A DNA stretch of 64,000 nt from Teratosphaeria epicoccoides (taxonomy: Eukaryota; Ascomycota; Dothideomycetes; Mycosphaerellales; Teratosphaeriaceae): NCBI GenBank assembly GCA_021401465.1, contig JADDMT010000042.1:1-64000 (forward strand). Reading direction: 5' to 3'. A program made the position numbers and the translations under genes. Positions within the stretch are counted from its first letter, which is position 1. Each line of letters begins with the position of its first letter. The notes below the pieces were generated by a model. That model was not told the DNA's origin. It saw nothing but the letters and a program-made list of their open reading frames with translations, and ran no database searches. Of the stretch, positions 9,851 to 19,880 are shown one piece after another.

Positions 9851-11764
9851 TCACGCCTCCGCCTCCGCTACGGGCCGCTGCTCCGTCTGACTCGCAATCT
9901 CCCCACCAGCCCCCTTTTCAGCCCAGTCGCCCCAAAGACCTCGCTTGCCACGGACGCGAATGGGGAGACCTAGCTCGTTGCTGTCTTGCTCGACTTTGAT
10001 CGCGTCCTTGGTACCTAATACCAGCATCTCGAAGAACATCTTCGTAGCGTCTGCCCTTGTCGTTGTAGCTGCTGGACATAAGTCTGTAAAGAGTGCCTCA
10101 GTTTTGGTACGCTTGGACGGTGTTGGTGGTTCTGTGGAATTGGCAGGGTGGTCGGTTGCAAAGTGCTCACGAAGGAGGTGGACCGCATTCTTTGTGCCAA
10201 GCGAGACCGGGCCAGTTTGCGACGGGTAAAGGAGCGGGACTTCTGTCTGGTCGAATGGTGCGCCTGGAGAGGGTGCATAGTCGTCTTCCATTGGCGGTTG
10301 GTCATCTGCTGTTGGCTGCATACCGTCTGATCCAAGTACCAGTCCAGCATCAGCGCCAAGCGTAGTGTCACCACCAAAGTCGCCGCCAGCACCGGCCTCA
10401 ACTTGGAAGCCTTCGTCGTCCTGCGGCGGGATCTCAAGCTGTGGCGTCTCCTGCCTCTCACTTCCCGTCTCCACATCCGCAATGCCACTGTCACGTTTTC
10501 GCTTCTTCTCACCGGCCTTCGTCACCAGCTCGATAGACATGATGCCGCGCAGCTCAGGTGCCCAGCCTTGCATCCTGCCCTCGCCCATAATGCTTGACAC
10601 AAATCCTCCATTCCTCTGCATCTCCATAAGCTGCATCAGAAGGGGATCACGCGGCAGGAAAGACGGCTTTTTGAGAATACCACTGCGGTCATCTTGCTGC
10701 TTCTTGATCGCAGCATTTCCCAATTCCGTCTCGGCATCTTGCTTCATCACCTTTCTTCGCTTGACGCGCTGTGCTGCCTGTACCAGAGTCGCATCCTCTT
10801 CCTGTTCGTGAAGCTGCGCGTGAGATATATGGAAGGTCTCCTCCAGATCGCGGGCAACGCTGGACCGGGCCGATGAGAGCGGAGAGGCGCTATCCCTCTG
10901 TTGCCGTTGATCGGCAGTCTTTGCAGCCTTGCTGAGAGCTGCGGCGTTGCGCTGCGCAGTCTCATCGTCCGTGTCAGGCATGAGAAAGTCATCGTCGCCA
11001 CCAGGCACTGGCATATCCTCGCCTGCGGGCGCATGAGGGGCCATCGAAGGGTCACGGCCAATGGTAGTGTCGTTGCCAAACCCGTAGTCAAGGCCTAGAT
11101 CGTCATCTAGATCTAGCATCGTTGGCTGATCCGGCTTGGAAGGATGCGCCCGACGTCCGATTTCGATACTGCGGTCCTCCATGCCAGGAGTCGAGCGCAG
11201 ACCTTCATCGCCAGGCTCCAGGCCAAGATCTAGTCCCAAGTCGTCGTCCTCCAGCACGGTCCTACTTTGTTTCTCTCTTAACGGTGTCTGAGTCTCCGGA
11301 ATATACTGGCTGGTGCCAAAGTCCAGCATGGTAGGATCTCTGCCGGGTCCACGCGTCATCTCAGGCTCCCTCAACAGGTCTTCTGGGTCTGGCAGTGGTG
11401 CGAAGAGATCCAGGTCAGTGATGGTGTCGGGCAATAATAGCACGTCACGCGTGGCTGTGGTCTGGTGAGTAGGAAGGTCAACATTGCCGGGCCGGAAGGC
11501 AAGTTTGATCTTGACCAGCGCCTCATTGCAATCGTCCAGAAGGTAGCGCGCCTTCCTGCTGTAGATACGCACGACACCGAGCAGCAGCTGTCCACTCAGA
11601 CGAAGCGCGATGGGTGCCTGACCAGTACCAATGATATCCTTGACCTTTGTCTCGATCTTCTCCGACAAGACGTTCTGCTTGGAGAGCTTGCGCTCCAGAT
11701 TGGAGGCCAGCCAGACGCGAGCGAGAGGGCCATTCTTGGTGAGGAGGTCCTCTGCGTAGAACAT
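9851..11764 (-). CDS. RAD21: Cohesin alpha-kleisin subunit Rad21/Scc1/Mcd1
   Basis: Closes the cohesin ring by bridging SMC1 and SMC3, holds sister chromatids together in the nucleus and is cut by separase at anaphase. Single exon, 637 aa. The N-terminus MFYAEDLLTKNGPLARVWLA is the diagnostic kleisin start that binds the SMC3 neck, so the start is secure. The acidic middle contains SIEIGRR (residues 199-205), matching the separase cleavage pattern E-x-x-R of yeast Mcd1 (SIEVGR); cleavage would follow Arg204. The C-terminal winged helix that binds the SMC1 head lies at about 530-620. A MluI cell-cycle box lies about 130 bp upstream. It is divergent from PMR1. Rec8 is the alternative meiotic kleisin, but the length and site favour Rad21. 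Confidence 0.95.
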   Translation of the reverse strand: MFYAEDLLTKNGPLARVWLASNLERKLSKQNVLSEKIETKVKDIIGTGQAPIALRLSGQLLLGVVRIYSRKARYLLDDCNEALVKIKLAFRPGNVDLPTHQTTATRDVLLLPDTITDLDLFAPLPDPEDLLREPEMTRGPGRDPTMLDFGTSQYIPETQTPLREKQSRTVLEDDDLGLDLGLEPGDEGLRSTPGMEDRSIEIGRRAHPSKPDQPTMLDLDDDLGLDYGFGNDTTIGRDPSMAPHAPAGEDMPVPGGDDDFLMPDTDDETAQRNAAALSKAAKTADQRQQRDSASPLSSARSSVARDLEETFHISHAQLHEQEEDATLVQAAQRVKRRKVMKQDAETELGNAAIKKQQDDRSGILKKPSFLPRDPLLMQLMEMQRNGGFVSSIMGEGRMQGWAPELRGIMSIELVTKAGEKKRKRDSGIADVETGSERQETPQLEIPPQDDEGFQVEAGAGGDFGGDTTLGADAGLVLGSDGMQPTADDQPPMEDDYAPSPGAPFDQTEVPLLYPSQTGPVSLGTKNAVHLLREHFATDHPANSTEPPTPSKRTKTEALFTDLCPAATTTRADATKMFFEMLVLGTKDAIKVEQDSNELGLPIRVRGKRGLWGDWAEKGAGGEIASQTEQRPVAEAEA

Positions 11765-12382
11765 TGTGGGACGTGTATCGATGGAGTGCGGCTACGCGAT
11801 CACCGCGATGGCCCCGGCCCGATGTTGTCGTCAATGTATGGGCGTGGGCGCAGGTTGCGACGGGGAGAGCGCGTTGTTTTGATGACGTTGCGACGCGTCT
11901 GCCCGGATGTTTTGTTTCCGCAATGCGCGTGGCGCTCGCCGGGACGTTGGTGTGATGATCTAGATCTACCGTTGGATTTCCGGAAACGGTCATAGAAAGG
12001 GCGGCGATGATGTTGGTTGATGTGAGCAGAAGGTCCGTGGAGAGATGGTGGTGGAGCAGGAATGCGATGGCGGGCCGGGTGTGAGAGGCAGCAGCCGCCT
12101 GGGCAGCCGATTCGCTGACTAATACACGCGATCGCGCGGCAATGCTGCTTTGGGAAGGAGACGGTTCAGGCTTGCGTGCATACGGAGGTAGCAGAGTAGC
12201 GGCCATGCCTACCTTGCGCGTGCATTTGGACCAGAAAACACAGACAAATCTTCCTGCCATTGCCCGTCTCGCGCTGCTATAGATATCCCCGGCTTCCCCT
12301 ACCCAATGCGACCCCGATAGCATCACAATAACAGCGACTCATCTTTCGCACACTCCCGCCGGCGTTTGATGGCTGTTCGAGC
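11765..12382. promoter_or_regulatory. Divergent RAD21/PMR1 promoter region (618 bp)
   Basis: The two ATGs face away from one another, so both promoters lie here. Apart from the ACGCGT box I see no gene; the long minus-strand frame that crosses it is an out-of-frame shadow of RAD21. Confidence 0.6.
11893..11898. promoter_or_regulatory. MluI cell-cycle box (ACGCGT) upstream of RAD21
   Basis: The palindrome ACGCGT lies about 130 bp upstream of the RAD21 ATG. In yeasts this box binds the MBF complex and drives G1/S transcription, and budding-yeast MCD1 is a known member of that class. A single hexamer can occur by chance, so its function here is inferred from its position. Confidence 0.4.
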
Positions 12383-15300
12383 ATGTCCCGATCCAGCACA
12401 CCATCGCTGCCTCTCCACCATGTCCCACCGCACAGAACCGCCTCACGAGAGACTCCTCCTCCCTCCCCCAAAGCATCCGAGGAACGCGCCGGCAATAGAC
12501 GTCAGCGAAGCAAGTCACGAGTGCAGTTCCCCGGGCAGCAGTCGATCACATCCGAGCATGCACGACTCCCACAAGACGAGGTGGCAGGCCGGCACTCAAC
12601 TTCTCTCAGCCATGGACTGCACCCGTCGGAGGCGAGTGCGCGATTGCACGTGCAAGGGCCGAACGAGCTGCCCCGAGAAGAGGCAGAGCCGCTATGGAAA
12701 CGTTTCCTGAAGCAGTTCCAAGAGACGATGATACTGTTGCTGTTGGCGAGTGCTGCCATATCCGCTGTCATGGGCAACTTCGAGGATGCCTTGTCGATAG
12801 CGATAGCAGTCACGATTGTGGTATCAGTGGCGTTTGTGCAGGAGTACCGGAGTGAGAAGAGCTTAGAGGCACTGAACCAGCTGGTTCCGCACCACGCGCA
12901 TGTCATCCGGAGCACCGCTGCCAATCCGAGGGATGCGCATCAGGCGAATGCATCGGCCAGAGGGCCTGGGAACGAGGATTTGGCTTCGGCGGAAAAGGCA
13001 AGCGCAACTATCTCTGCATCGCAGCTGGTGACGGGAGACTTGGTTTTGTTTCACACTGGTGATCGCATACCAGCGGACATTCGCATCACCCATGCTGCCG
13101 ATCTGACCATCGATGAGAGTAATCTGACGGGCGAGAACGAGCCAGTGCACAAGTATGCTGATGTGTTGCAGCCGGGCTCGCAGAATGGAGGACCATCGCC
13201 ACGTTCGTCGGCGCCGAGCTTTGGCGGCGCGCTCAGACTTAACGAGCAGACGAACATCGCATTCATGGGAACGTTGGTCCGCAGTGGATATGGTCAGGGC
13301 ATCGTCATTGGCACTGGTGGTGAGACAGAATTCGGTGCCATCAGTGCATCGTTGCAGGAGATTGAAAGTCCGAGAACGCCATTGCAGCTATCCATGGACC
13401 GGCTCGGAAAGGAGCTAAGCTACCTGTCATTTGGCGTGATCGCTGTGATCATGCTGGTTGGTCTGTGGCGAGGCATGAGATTTCTGGAGCTATTCCAAAT
13501 TGGCGTCTCTTTGGCGGTGGCTGCTATCCCAGAAGGTCTACCGATCATTGTCACGGTCACTCTAGCCCTTGGCGTGTTGCGCATGAGCAGAAGAAACGCG
13601 ATTGTGCGAAGATTGCCGTCAGTGGAGACCCTTGGATCGGTCAATGTCATCTGTTCAGACAAGACCGGGACGTTGACTGTCAACCACATGACGACGACGA
13701 AGATGTGGAGTTTCGGCAACGAGAAGCCTCAGGATGTTGCCAAAGTCCATGGCGATGCACCGAACGGGTCTACCACTCAGGCAATACTGAGAACAGCCAA
13801 CATAGTCAACAACGCTCGGCTCAACAATCATGCGTCGAGCCAACTGTCTGCTGCGAGTGCTGCCGTTCTAGCAAACACCGGTGGCGAGGAGCTGGCAGGG
13901 CAGAGGAGCCGATGGGCAGGGCAGCCAACAGATGTCGCACTCCTGGATCTGCTAGATGCATTTGCCGAAGAGGATGTCCGAGGAAAGGTCGGCGAGCGCA
14001 AGTATGAGGTGCCTTTCTCAAGCGAGCGGAAATGGATGGGCGTCACAGTCCCTGGACAAGCGGGCGACGATACTGCTTACGTCAAAGGGGCGTTGGAGCG
14101 TGTAATGAGCAGATGCGATACGTACCTCACCACGACCGGCGACCAGGTAGTGCTTGATGGAAAGCGGAAGCAGGAGGTCGAGCAAGCTGCAAAAGCTATG
14201 GCCGAAGAAGGCCTTCGCGTGCTGAGCTTTGCGTCTGGGCCCGTCAGAGTCGCCAAGCAAAGAAGCGGCGCATCGACACCCATGCTCAACGGCGAGAAGC
14301 AAAACACGTCATCCTATGAAGATTTCTATCAAGGTCTCTGCTTTGGGGGCTTGGTCGGAATGGCCGACCCGCCTCGTAAAGGCGTTGACCGCTCCATCCG
14401 CCGTCTGATGGCTGGTGGCGTGAAGGTCATCATGATCACTGGTGACGCCGAAACGACTGCCGTCGCCGTGGCGAAGAAGCTTGGGATGCCAATCAACATG
14501 TCTTCGGCGCTCGGCTCGCCTGTGTTGAGAGGAGATCAACTAGATCACATGACCGACGCAGAGCTTACAGAGTGCATGTCCCGAGTCTCCATTTTCGCGC
14601 GTACATCTCCAGACCACAAGCTGAAGATCATTCGCGCCTTACAATCGCGAGGCGACGTTGTGGCAATGACTGGTGATGGTGTCAATGACGCGCCTGCGCT
14701 CAAGAAGGCAGATATCGGGATCTCAATGGGCAAAATGGGCACGGATGTCGCAAAGGAAGCAGCGGACATGATCCTGACAGACGACGACTTCTCCACGATC
14801 CTCAGTGCGATTGAGGAGGGCAAGGGCATCTTTTACAACATTCAAAACTTTCTGACATTCCAGTTGAGCACCAGTGTGGCTGCGCTGGGACTGGTCATGA
14901 TGAGCACTCTTGGCGGCTGGCGAAACCCACTGAATGCCATGCAAATTCTATGGATCAGTAAGTCCATCGTCCTCTCAGCCACCAGACTTGAGCCTCGTAT
15001 TGACCTGCCGCAGACATCCTCATGGACGGCCCACCCGCGCAGTCCCTCGGCGTCGAGCCAGTCGACCCCGCCTTGCTCACCCAACCACCTCGCGACCGCA
15101 ACGCCCGCGTGCTCACCCCTGGCGTCGTCCGCCGCGTCGCGCAATCCGGCATCATCATCCTCCTTGGCACGTTATTCACCTACGTATCTAACCTCACTGC
15201 CGAAGATCTAAAAGCGCACTCGGTCTCCGACCGCGACACGACGCTCACATTCACCCAATTCGTGCTGTTCGACATGTTCAATGCCCTCACCTGTCGCAGT

Positions 15301-15594
15301 GCAACCAAATCCGTCCTCCTCGGTGAAGTGCCCTTATGGGGCAAAGGAGGTAATGCAATGTTCAATTACGCCGTGCTCGGCTCTTTGCTCGGCCAGGGGC
15401 TGGTCATTTACTTCCCGCCGCTGCAAAGTGTATTCCAAACAGAGGCGCTGGGGCTCGGAGACCTCCTTGGACTCATTTTGATGGCGAGTTGGGTGCTCTG
15501 GGTAGACGAGGCGCGAAAATGGTACCACCGATCGAGAGGAGGAGTTGGTGGGCTAGGCAGGAGCTCGAGTGGAGGGTATAGTAGGGTTGTGTAG
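12383..15594 (+). CDS. PMR1: Golgi P-type Ca2+/Mn2+-transporting ATPase (SPCA, Pmr1)
   Basis: Pumps Ca2+ and Mn2+ into the Golgi lumen, supplying glycosyltransferases. Exons 12383-14957 and 15014-15594 are joined by a 56-bp intron that restores NAMQILWI-N-ILMDGPPAQS in transmembrane segment M6; 1,051 aa. P-type signatures in order: actuator loop LTGEN, M4 AIPEGLPIIVTVTLALG, phosphorylation site CSDKTGTLT (Asp at residue 426), nucleotide-site KGA, and hinge TGDGVNDAPA. The M6 NILMDGP block carries the Asn/Asp metal ligands, and its single-site layout supports SPCA over SERCA or PMC1. The first 90 or so residues are Ser/Pro/Arg-rich and probably disordered, longer than in budding yeast. Lies divergent to RAD21 and convergent with the MFS carrier. 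Confidence 0.95.
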
Positions 15595-16048
15595 GGGTAG
15601 ATAGACCACTTTTGTGTATATGTGTCAGATATCGATGAGCACGGCCCTTCAGGCACAATGGCCCGTCAAGACGCCGTTTGCCGCTGTCAAGAGCAGATAT
15701 CGTGTTGACCTCGGTGGTCGAACTCGCAATGGGCCGCTTACCTCAGCCCCGTCGACCGGCGTAAGTGCGAGGCACGCACACATGGAGCTGTGCTTTCCAG
15801 GGACTGCTGTATCAGGCAGCTCTCTCGCCGGTGTCTAGTTCCTCGTTATCATCGTCGTCAAGGTGGCGCGTCTGCTGCTAACCCCAATACTAACCCTAGG
15901 GCTAGTCACCGCCCGGATTGGAATACGCCATCACATCATCTCAGCGGACGTTTCGACCAAAAGCAAGGCGGGACGTGCCAGACGAGGCGAGCTCTGTCCA
16001 CTGCATGTAAATTCAAACTGTGTACTACGCATCGACCAAACCCCGCCA
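15595..16048. other. Convergent 3' spacer between PMR1 and the MFS carrier
   Basis: 454 bp; I see no gene. It contains CTAACCCC and ACTAACCCTAGGG near 15877-15900, which resemble telomere repeats but are only two degenerate units. Confidence 0.5.
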
Positions 16049-17788
16049 TTACAGTGTGTACACAAACTCCGGATTCTCCCCATCCGTCAAATCCAAAAAC
16101 TCCTGATTCTCCAGCTTCGTGTAACCCGGCTGCGCGCGTGTCTTCGCCTTCCGGTGGTTCTGCAGCTTGCACCAGAAGTAGATAAACGCCATGATGCCCA
16201 GACACACGCACCAACAGACCAGAATCGTGACTTCGGCGGGCACGTAGCGAGGCGCGTCCTTTGGTCGGAAGGTTTGGGGGCCAATGATGTTGCCGACGCA
16301 GTAGCCGATGAGGTAGAGGGCGGCGACTGTGGTTTTCTTGGTGTAGCTGGTCAGGGTGTATTAGCTAGGGTTTTGGGGGACTATCGAGATTTGGCTTACC
16401 CGGCGACGTTGGAACTCAGGAGTGAGAGGAAAGCCACGAAGGGACAGGCTGAGGCGCCGGTGAAGTAGTATCCAACTAGGCGACCGGCGTTGTTGTCGAG
16501 CGGGAGACCAACAATCAGGGCGACGCCGATTATTGAGATCATGAGGCCGCCGGAGGAAACGATGATGCGGTTATGCCATCGGTCGCCAAAGTAGCCGCAG
16601 AAGAGGAGCGTGATGACTTCCACGGCTCCTGCGGGCGTTCCGTAGAGCAGGGATTGCTCGGCGGTGTAGCCGAATGAGGTGATGAGTTGGGAGAAGAAGT
16701 TAGAGATGCCGCCGTTGGGGATGTCGGCGATGAGGGCGTAGAAGAAGAAGGCCCAGGTGAGGGGATCGAGGAGGGCTTCGCGGACTTGATACCATTTGAA
16801 GTGTTTGTTGCCGATACCTAAAGGTCAGTTGTTCTTTAGCGTTTCCAGTCAGTACCACGATGTTCTGATCTGTCACTCACCCTGCTGATTGACGCGGATC
16901 CGTTCCAACGCCAACACACGATCGCCCTTACTGAGCCACCGAGCATTCAACTGATTATCCGGCACCACAAACAGAAAAATGATGCCGCACACCACCGTCA
17001 ACAGCCCCGCCACAAGGAAGACAATCTTCCACCCCTCCACGCCGTGATACGAAACACTGTTCGTTCCCCTCGAGATCCCATACGCCACCAACCCACCGAA
17101 TATCTGCGCCCATCCATTGAACGAGAACCAGATGCCCGTGCGGTTGCCTTGTTCCTTCGTGGTATACCACTGTGAGGTAATGAGAGCAAAACCAGGCGTC
17201 ACTGCTGCCTCGCAGACTCCGAGCATGAATCTGATCGCCACAGCTCCAGAGAAATTGTTCACAGCGGCGAAGCAAGCGAGGACAAGGCCCCAGCCGACAA
17301 TACAGCCTGCACTGTATTTACCAATGGGGAGGCGTTGGAGAAGGCGGCTGGTTGGATATTCCCAGGCGAGGTAGCCGAAGTCTGAGCCGGGTCATTAGAT
17401 ACCGTCCGAGGAACTGTGTTTCGTGCGTGGACTTACAGAACATGGATCCAAGCCATTGGTAGTCATTTCCAACAAGCCCGATGTCCTTCTTGATACCCAT
17501 GACACTCGCATAGCTGATCGTCGTTTTGTCTAGATAATTGAGACCATAAACAACACACATGACCGGCATCAAATGCCAATCTATCCGACGCAGGAGCCTC
17601 TTGTTCGACGCTTCATCCAGTTCGATGATTTGTCCTCCATGCCCAGCAAATGCCTTCAACGCCGCATCAGCATCGTGCGAATGCTTCAGGACATTCTCAG
17701 GCACACTTCCAGAGCGCACAGCATCTGCCAGCGGTCCAGGTAATTGCTTCTCGACTTCCGGATCCAGTTCCGCTTTTCTGTCTGCCAT
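16049..17788 (-). CDS. MFS anion:cation symporter, allantoate permease family (Dal5-like)
   Basis: Plasma-membrane carrier of the fungal ACS/Dal5-Tna1 group, which imports allantoate, ureidosuccinate, nicotinate and similar anions. Four exons (17437-17788, 16881-17381, 16400-16817, 16049-16346); introns of 55, 63 and 53 bp keep the frame, giving 522 aa with about 12 hydrophobic segments. Visible marks: RIDWHLMPVMCVVYGLNYLDK before TM1, RFMLGVCEAAVTPGFALI in TM4, WYTTKEQGNRTGIWFSFNG, and a C-terminal tail KLENQEFLDLTDGEN common in this group. I chose the ATG at 17788 because the upstream in-frame extension looks untranslated. The next gene upstream is allantoicase, which suggests allantoate as substrate. 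Family membership is firm; the substrate is inferred from context. Confidence 0.9.
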
Positions 17789-18402
17789 CTTGCTGCCACT
17801 GCGAGCGTATATCGGCTTGTCAAGAACGATGTAGCAAAAAAGACAAGGAAGAATTTGACTGTTCAAGGATGAGATCGATCCTTGCCTTACCTATGCAGCG
17901 GTATCTGCGACACGGCCAACTCGTGCATGCCGAGACGGATCAGCCAATTGGAGGGAGAGATCGGCTCCAACTCCAATGCGTCTGTTGGTCGTCACCGCTC
18001 TCGCTGTTCTGCCGCCGACGAATGCAGAGCCGCTGCCTCAAATGGGAAGGTGGTTATCGACGGGATGATTTCGACGTGTGATGGCGTCGAAGACTGTGCC
18101 CCGCACGACATTCACTAGTGGTGTGTTTACGTAAGGCCAAAAAGCATTGGAAGCATGGACCCTTGGACCCTTGGACCCTTGGACGGAGTGAGTGTAAAGT
18201 ACGCAGTACTTGTGAGGAGGGACCAAACGCGAAATGACAAAAGAGAAGTCATGAACGTGAGCTTCGTTCTGGGCCGCCCTGAGAGCGCTCTAACAAGCCC
18301 GATGAACGCCCCAAGCAGAGGAAATTCTCAGCCAGCCCATAAGAATCTTCCTGTCGACTGCGTAAAGTCCCCTCAATCCGACAACTTCATCGAACAATTC
18401 CA
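17789..18402. promoter_or_regulatory. Upstream region of the MFS carrier
   Basis: 614 bp between the carrier's ATG and the allantoicase stop. On the minus strand there is one HGATAR-type site, CGATAA, near 18055-18060, the consensus for AreA/Gln3 GATA factors. A perfect triple repeat of GGACCCTT occurs near 18157-18182. No gene is visible. Confidence 0.45.
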
Positions 18403-19555
18403 CTACGTAGAGATATCCTCCTCCGCCTGCCCAGCGGCCTTCGACACCGCCGACTCAGCCCGCCTCCGCCCTAAAACTCGTATCCTCTTCACACCACCAT
18501 CCGGAATGATGACCAGCTTGACAAATCCATACACCTTGCTTTCAACCTTCTTGAGCACCTCACTCCCATACTCATGCTCTTTATCCGGTCCCATCCTTTG
18601 CGGCGGCAACACCTCCACCCACACCTTATCCTCATGCTCCGGAGCCTTTTCGGCAGCAGGCGCAGCAAGCACCTGCACTTTCTGCGGGAAATTGCCGCGG
18701 AAGTGAGCAGTGTCGACGACGAGCTTGTCGATGTACCCAGGAGCGCCAAGACGAATGGTGGTCCAGTCGATGTGCTCGCCGCGTGAGCGCTTGGTCTCCC
18801 AGCCATCGCCCATGTCCACGCCGCGGCCGGGGAGTAGCAGGTTGTCTTTTGTGCCGAAGTGCTGGTCACTGCACTTGACGGCCACACCGCCATTCACAGT
18901 TGCTGCGAGATCGAAGACGGCATTGACGTTCTGCGGGAAGACAGGTACCGCATGCCCGAAGAGCCTGAAACGCGCGATCCCTCCGTCTGGGAACATCTGA
19001 AGTCGGACGTGTGTATATGTCTTCTCGGTGACAGCGGGTAGAAGCCATCCATGCCTCTGACTCGGTCCACATTCCTGCTTCTCCAAGATCGTCTCCCATC
19101 CCTTGAAGTCTTTGCTCTTGAGCTGCTCTTCCATTTCATTTTCATCATCGATGAAGCAGCCCTGAACAGCAATCTCAGGTGCCTGGTTGCCGTTGAAGAA
19201 TGCAGTGTCAATCTCCACGCCTCTCACCTTTCCTGATGCCACGCCCAGACGTATCACGACCCAGTCAAAAGGTTCAGGGTTGTGTCTCCTGGTTTCCCAT
19301 CCATCGTACCAAGCTCCTGCATATGTGAAGACCCCAGGCTTGCGGATTGGAGGCGTGGGGGTCGTGAGATTGTCGGCGGCTGCGAACCATTCGTCGGAGA
19401 ATGAGAGGACACGAGAGCCAAGAGCTTTGTTGATGAGGTCTGTGGCAGAGAGCGTCAGCATCTGTATGTGTCCGAAATGGGAAGTCATCGATACCAATGC
19501 TATTTGACTTGAACGTTGCATCGATCTCCTCAGCTGGAATCTGCTTGATAGCCAT
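18403..19555 (-). CDS. Allantoicase (allantoate amidinohydrolase)
   Basis: Hydrolyses allantoate to ureidoglycolate and urea, the step after allantoinase in purine breakdown. Exons 19495-19555 and 18403-19439; the 55-bp intron joins FKSNSI-D-LINKALGSRVLSFSDEWF in frame. 365 aa, near the family norm (about 340). Two allantoicase repeats, about residues 15-190 and 205-350, each contain the DGWET(R/K)R and DWxxIRLG blocks seen in this family (DGWETRRHNPEPFDWVVIRL and GDGWETKRSRGEHIDW). Start: ATG at 19555 (MAIKQIPAEEIDATF), as in homologues. The neighbouring downstream carrier of the Dal5 family makes a two-gene uptake-and-degradation pair. Upstream GATA motifs fit nitrogen catabolite control. 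Equivalent to yeast DAL2. Confidence 0.95.
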
Positions 19556-19880
19556 ATTTTCCTCCCTATGCGCTTGGTACAGCTCCCCAACTTTGCCCAA
19601 TGCCTGTGTAGTTTTAGGTATCTCGATTGGTGCCTGAAGTGGAAGCGACCTGTGTGGGTATCAATGCTGTGTAACGTGCATGCTCTCGTGTTTGCCCCAC
19701 CAACATTTCCCTGACGGCCGGCTGCGATGATAAAGATACCTTACCTACCCCACGTACTCGATAGGATCGAGTAATAAAAGCCGTCAAACGCCGGGTTCGG
19801 CCTTTATTCGGTACATGCATCTTTCGCGTCTTCGCAAGCGTCCGAAGAATAGATTGACAGCCCGGATAGCGTGGCTTTGC
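19556..19880. other. Spacer upstream of allantoicase
   Basis: 325 bp between the allantoicase start and the stop of the ankyrin/DIL gene. It holds the two GATA sites listed separately; no gene. Confidence 0.6.
19728..19764. promoter_or_regulatory. Paired GATA-factor sites upstream of allantoicase
   Basis: TGATAA at 19728-19733 and CGATAG at 19759-19764 both match HGATAR, the binding site of fungal nitrogen regulators AreA/Nit2/Gln3. They lie about 175-210 bp before the allantoicase ATG, 26 bp apart; paired sites are typical of strongly nitrogen-controlled genes. Function is inferred. Confidence 0.5.

Noticed and set aside
11523..12326. Minus-strand frame of 267 codons upstream of and overlapping RAD21
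   Set aside because: Its C-terminal half is RAD21 read in another frame and the rest is promoter; no family resemblance.
15877..15900. Telomere-like CTAACCC words
   Set aside because: Only two degenerate units in an ordinary spacer between two genes.
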